Below are positions 60,372 through 64,000 of a stretch of 64,000 bases of DNA, piece by piece; position 1 is the first letter of the stretch; the number at the start of each line of letters is the position of its first letter. The DNA comes from Variovorax sp. RA8 (GTDB taxonomy: Bacteria; Pseudomonadota; Gammaproteobacteria; Burkholderiales; Burkholderiaceae_C). Where the stretch lies: contig NZ_LR594662.1 of the NCBI RefSeq assembly GCF_901827175.1, positions 992,001-1,056,000 on the forward strand, in the 5' to 3' direction. The position numbers and the translations under genes were made by a program. Below the pieces are notes generated by a model. The model was not told where the DNA came from. It made no database searches and saw only the letters and a list, made by a program, of their open reading frames with translations.

Positions 60372-60439
60372 CAACAAGTGTTGGGCAACAAGTGTTGGCA
60401 ATTTTGAACCAGGGCTTGTCAGTTTGTCAACAGCTGTTG
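60372..60439. promoter_or_regulatory. Three palindromic boxes between monooxygenase and TetR genes
   Basis: CAACAAGTGTTG occurs twice (60372-60383 and 60386-60397) and CAACAGCTGTTG once (60428-60439, a perfect 12-bp palindrome). The first pair lies 19 and 33 bp before the monooxygenase start; the third lies just upstream of a TATACT -10 element of the TetR gene. A half-site ACTTGTTGACA follows at the TetR start. These are strong candidate operators for the adjacent TetR protein. Confidence 0.72.
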
Positions 60440-60442
60440 GCC

Positions 60443-60455
60443 TATACTTGTTGAC
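60443..60455 (+). promoter_or_regulatory. -10 element and apparent leaderless start of the TetR gene
   Basis: TATACT at 60443-60448 is followed after 7 bp by the ATG at 60456, so transcription would begin at or next to the start codon. No ribosome-binding site is present. The nearest -35-like TTGTCA copies are at 13 or 21 bp spacing, which is not ideal. Confidence 0.5.
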
Positions 60456-61034
60456 ATGGCTGAATCCGACCCCGTCCTCCCTCCTGCCCGGCGCTCCGAC
60501 GCGACCAAGGCGACCATCCTCGCGGCCGCGCGTGCCCAGTTCGCGGCCGTGGGCTACCAGGCCACCACCATCCGCGCGGTGGCGAACGCGGCCGCGATCG
60601 ATCCCGCGATGGTGATGCGCTACTTCGGCAACAAGGAAGGGCTGTTCGCCGCCGCGGCAGATTTCGACCTGCGCCTCCCGGACCTGGCCGGCGTGCCGCG
60701 CGATGCGCTGGGCGCCGCGCTGGTGTCGCACTTCCTGGATCGGTGGGAGGATGACGAGACGCTCATGGCGCTGCTGCGCACCGCGTCGACCAACGAGGCG
60801 GCGGCGGCGCGCATGCAGGCGCTGTTCTCGTCGCAGATGGCACCCCTGATCGCCCGCCTGAGCGGCGACGCGCGCGCCGGCGCCGCCGCGCGCGCCGGTT
60901 TGATCGCCACCCAGGTGCTGGGCTTCGCCCTGTGCCGCTACGTGCTGAAACTGCCGCCGGTGGTCGCGCTCAAGCGCCCGGAGATCGTGCGCCGCGTCGG
61001 GGCGACCGTGCAGTCCTATCTGTTCGACGCCTGA
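60456..61034 (+). CDS. TetR-family regulator divergent from the flavin monooxygenase
   Basis: The 192-residue protein has the TetR helix-turn-helix at residues 15-60 (QATTIRAVANAAAIDPAMVM and RYFGNKEGLFAAA) and a TetR_C-type ligand domain with DRWEDDETLMALLRTASTNE, common in this family. The three CAACA/TGTTG boxes in the divergent promoter are likely its binding sites, giving autorepression and control of the monooxygenase. The effector is unknown; a phenolic substrate of the monooxygenase would be logical. Confidence 0.9.
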   Translation: MAESDPVLPPARRSDATKATILAAARAQFAAVGYQATTIRAVANAAAIDPAMVMRYFGNKEGLFAAAADFDLRLPDLAGVPRDALGAALVSHFLDRWEDDETLMALLRTASTNEAAAARMQALFSSQMAPLIARLSGDARAGAAARAGLIATQVLGFALCRYVLKLPPVVALKRPEIVRRVGATVQSYLFDA

Positions 61035-61046
61035 GGCCGCGTCGGG

Positions 61047-63030
<1,984 letters not shown>

Positions 63031-63071
63031 GGTTGTCTCTGTTTGGAATGAAAAGATCGGGCGGGCGGCAG

Positions 63072-64000
63072 CTACTGCACCACCACCTGCACCTTGAGCG
63101 GCAGGCGTCCGAGCGAGTCCTGCAGCCGCACCCGCAGCGCCTGGACGGCCGGCCCGGTCGCAGAGGCGTCGATGGTCACCGTGAGCGCCTTCTCTCCCTG
63201 GGCCTGCACCGTCGGCCGCGCGGCGCCGGGCAGATCGAGGTCGGCCCAGGCCTCCTCGACCAGCGCCTCGGCCACGTGGCACGCGGCCAGTGCGCGCAGG
63301 TCGGGCTTGAAGATCTTGCCGACGTTGGTCATCGGCATCTGCTCGATCACCACCACCGACCTGGGCTTGGCCGGCGCCTCGTCCACGCGCTCCGCGGTGA
63401 AGGCCAGCAGCTCGGCCTCGGTCGCCTTCGCGCCCGGCACCAGCGTGGCGAAGGCCACCGGCAGCTCGCCCGCGTAGGCATCGGGCGCGCCCACGGCGGC
63501 GCACAGCTGCACCGCGGGATGCGCGCCCAGCGCGTCCTCGATGGTCTTGGGGTCGATGTTGTGGCCGCTGCGGATGATCAGGTCCTTGGAGCGCCCGCTG
63601 AGGTTGAGGCGCTCCTCTGCGTCGATCCAGCCCAGGTCGCCGGTGGCCAGCCAGCCATCGGCGGTGAAGGTCTTCGCGTTGTCGGCCGGATCGACGAAGC
63701 CCGAGAACAGGTTGGGCGACTTGAACAGCACCATGCCCTGCTCGCCTGGCGGAAGCTCCTGGTCGCTGGCATTGCCGTGCGCATCCAGCGCCACGATGCG
63801 GATCTGCGTCCAGGGCAGGCGCAAGCCCACGCAACCCGGCGGCCCGATCACGCCGGGCGGCGTGATGGTGGAGATGCCGGCCATCTCGGTCATGCCCAGG
63901 CTCTCGTGCACGTGCAGGCCGAACAGGCGCTCGAAGCGCGCCGCCAGCTCGGGCGGCAGCACCGCGGCGCCGGTGCGGCAGTAGCGGATGGAGGAGATGT
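63072..64000 (-). CDS. AMP-forming acyl-CoA synthetase, C-terminal part (cut by window edge)
   Basis: The frame is open to the last base, so the 5' end lies beyond the window; the GTG at 63962 is not the true start. The visible 309 residues contain the adenylation motifs ESLGMTEMAG, DGWLATGDLGWID, the hinge segment LSGRSKDLIIRSGHNI and the C-terminal catalytic lysine region MPMTNVGKIFKPDLR. It activates a carboxylic acid with ATP and CoA. About 100 residues after the catalytic lysine form an unusual extended C-terminus. Its acid substrate may be what the adjacent Bug protein binds. Confidence 0.9.
   Translation of the reverse strand, partial: ISSIRYCRTGAAVLPPELAARFERLFGLHVHESLGMTEMAGISTITPPGVIGPPGCVGLRLPWTQIRIVALDAHGNASDQELPPGEQGMVLFKSPNLFSGFVDPADNAKTFTADGWLATGDLGWIDAEERLNLSGRSKDLIIRSGHNIDPKTIEDALGAHPAVQLCAAVGAPDAYAGELPVAFATLVPGAKATEAELLAFTAERVDEAPAKPRSVVVIEQMPMTNVGKIFKPDLRALAACHVAEALVEEAWADLDLPGAARPTVQAQGEKALTVTIDASATGPAVQALRVRLQDSLGRLPLKVQVVVQ

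Overview
The window is very GC-rich chromosomal DNA with dense, often 1-8 bp overlapping genes. Protein style and gene content (several TRAP transporters, a Bug/TctC-type binding protein, IS110 debris, many aromatic and acyl-CoA catabolic genes, LysR/TetR/GntR regulators) point to a metabolically versatile soil or rhizosphere betaproteobacterium of the Burkholderiales, most like Comamonadaceae such as Variovorax. The genus is an inference. I see no rRNA, tRNA, CRISPR array or phage.

Layout. 1-2306: end of a KaiC-like ATPase gene overlapping a hybrid histidine kinase. 2323-11179: a sugar-acid catabolic locus. A minus-strand operon (GntR regulator, TRAP transporter dctP-dctQ-dctM, altronate-dehydratase-family enzyme, Ldh_2-family oxidoreductase) diverges from a plus-strand operon (two SDR dehydrogenases and an FAH-fold hydrolase). 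11225-13808: mmsA and a divergent LysR regulator sharing a 24-bp palindrome. 13992-18863: a signalling block (multi-PAS kinase, FixJ-type regulator, lone receiver, small unknown protein, regulator with a cut-off DNA-binding domain). 19026-22330: a three-gene set (SMR-fold carrier, HAD-UbiA fusion, GT87 membrane glycosyltransferase) that looks like a polyprenyl-phosphate sugar pathway. 22446-31691: TetR-controlled fatty-acid beta-oxidation genes. 31692-33069: no intact gene, but a 255-bp inverted-repeat element joined to a truncated IS110 transposase. 33070-36325: thioesterase, Atm1-type ABC exporter and a 2-hydroxyacid dehydrogenase.

36536-46459 is the most coherent block: a branched-chain-amino-acid-type ABC importer followed by nicC, nicE, nicD, nicX and nicF, which together convert 6-hydroxynicotinate to fumarate. 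A convergent TetR gene has an operator-like sequence in front of its start, and nearly the same sequence lies in front of the importer operon 10 kb away. 46549-51051: a HypT-like LysR gene, a 348-bp gap with a strong terminator and a possible small RNA, and a glutamate/aspartate ABC transporter. 51052-51596: two more inverted-repeat elements in opposite orientation. 51597-60353: a second TRAP transporter and a gentisate-like aromatic locus (FAH hydrolase, aromatic-acid MFS carrier, single-cupin dioxygenase homologue, dienelactone-hydrolase-family enzyme, LysR regulator), then a flavin monooxygenase. 60456-64000: a TetR gene with a three-box, apparently leaderless promoter, and a minus-strand group of nitronate monooxygenase-like protein, Bug-family binding protein and the 3' part of an acyl-CoA synthetase gene that runs off the window.

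The common theme is uptake and breakdown of organic acids, each pathway paired with its own transporter and local regulator. The least explained items are the lipid-linked sugar gene set, the family of long inverted-repeat elements with matching but non-identical arms, and the separated TetR operators.
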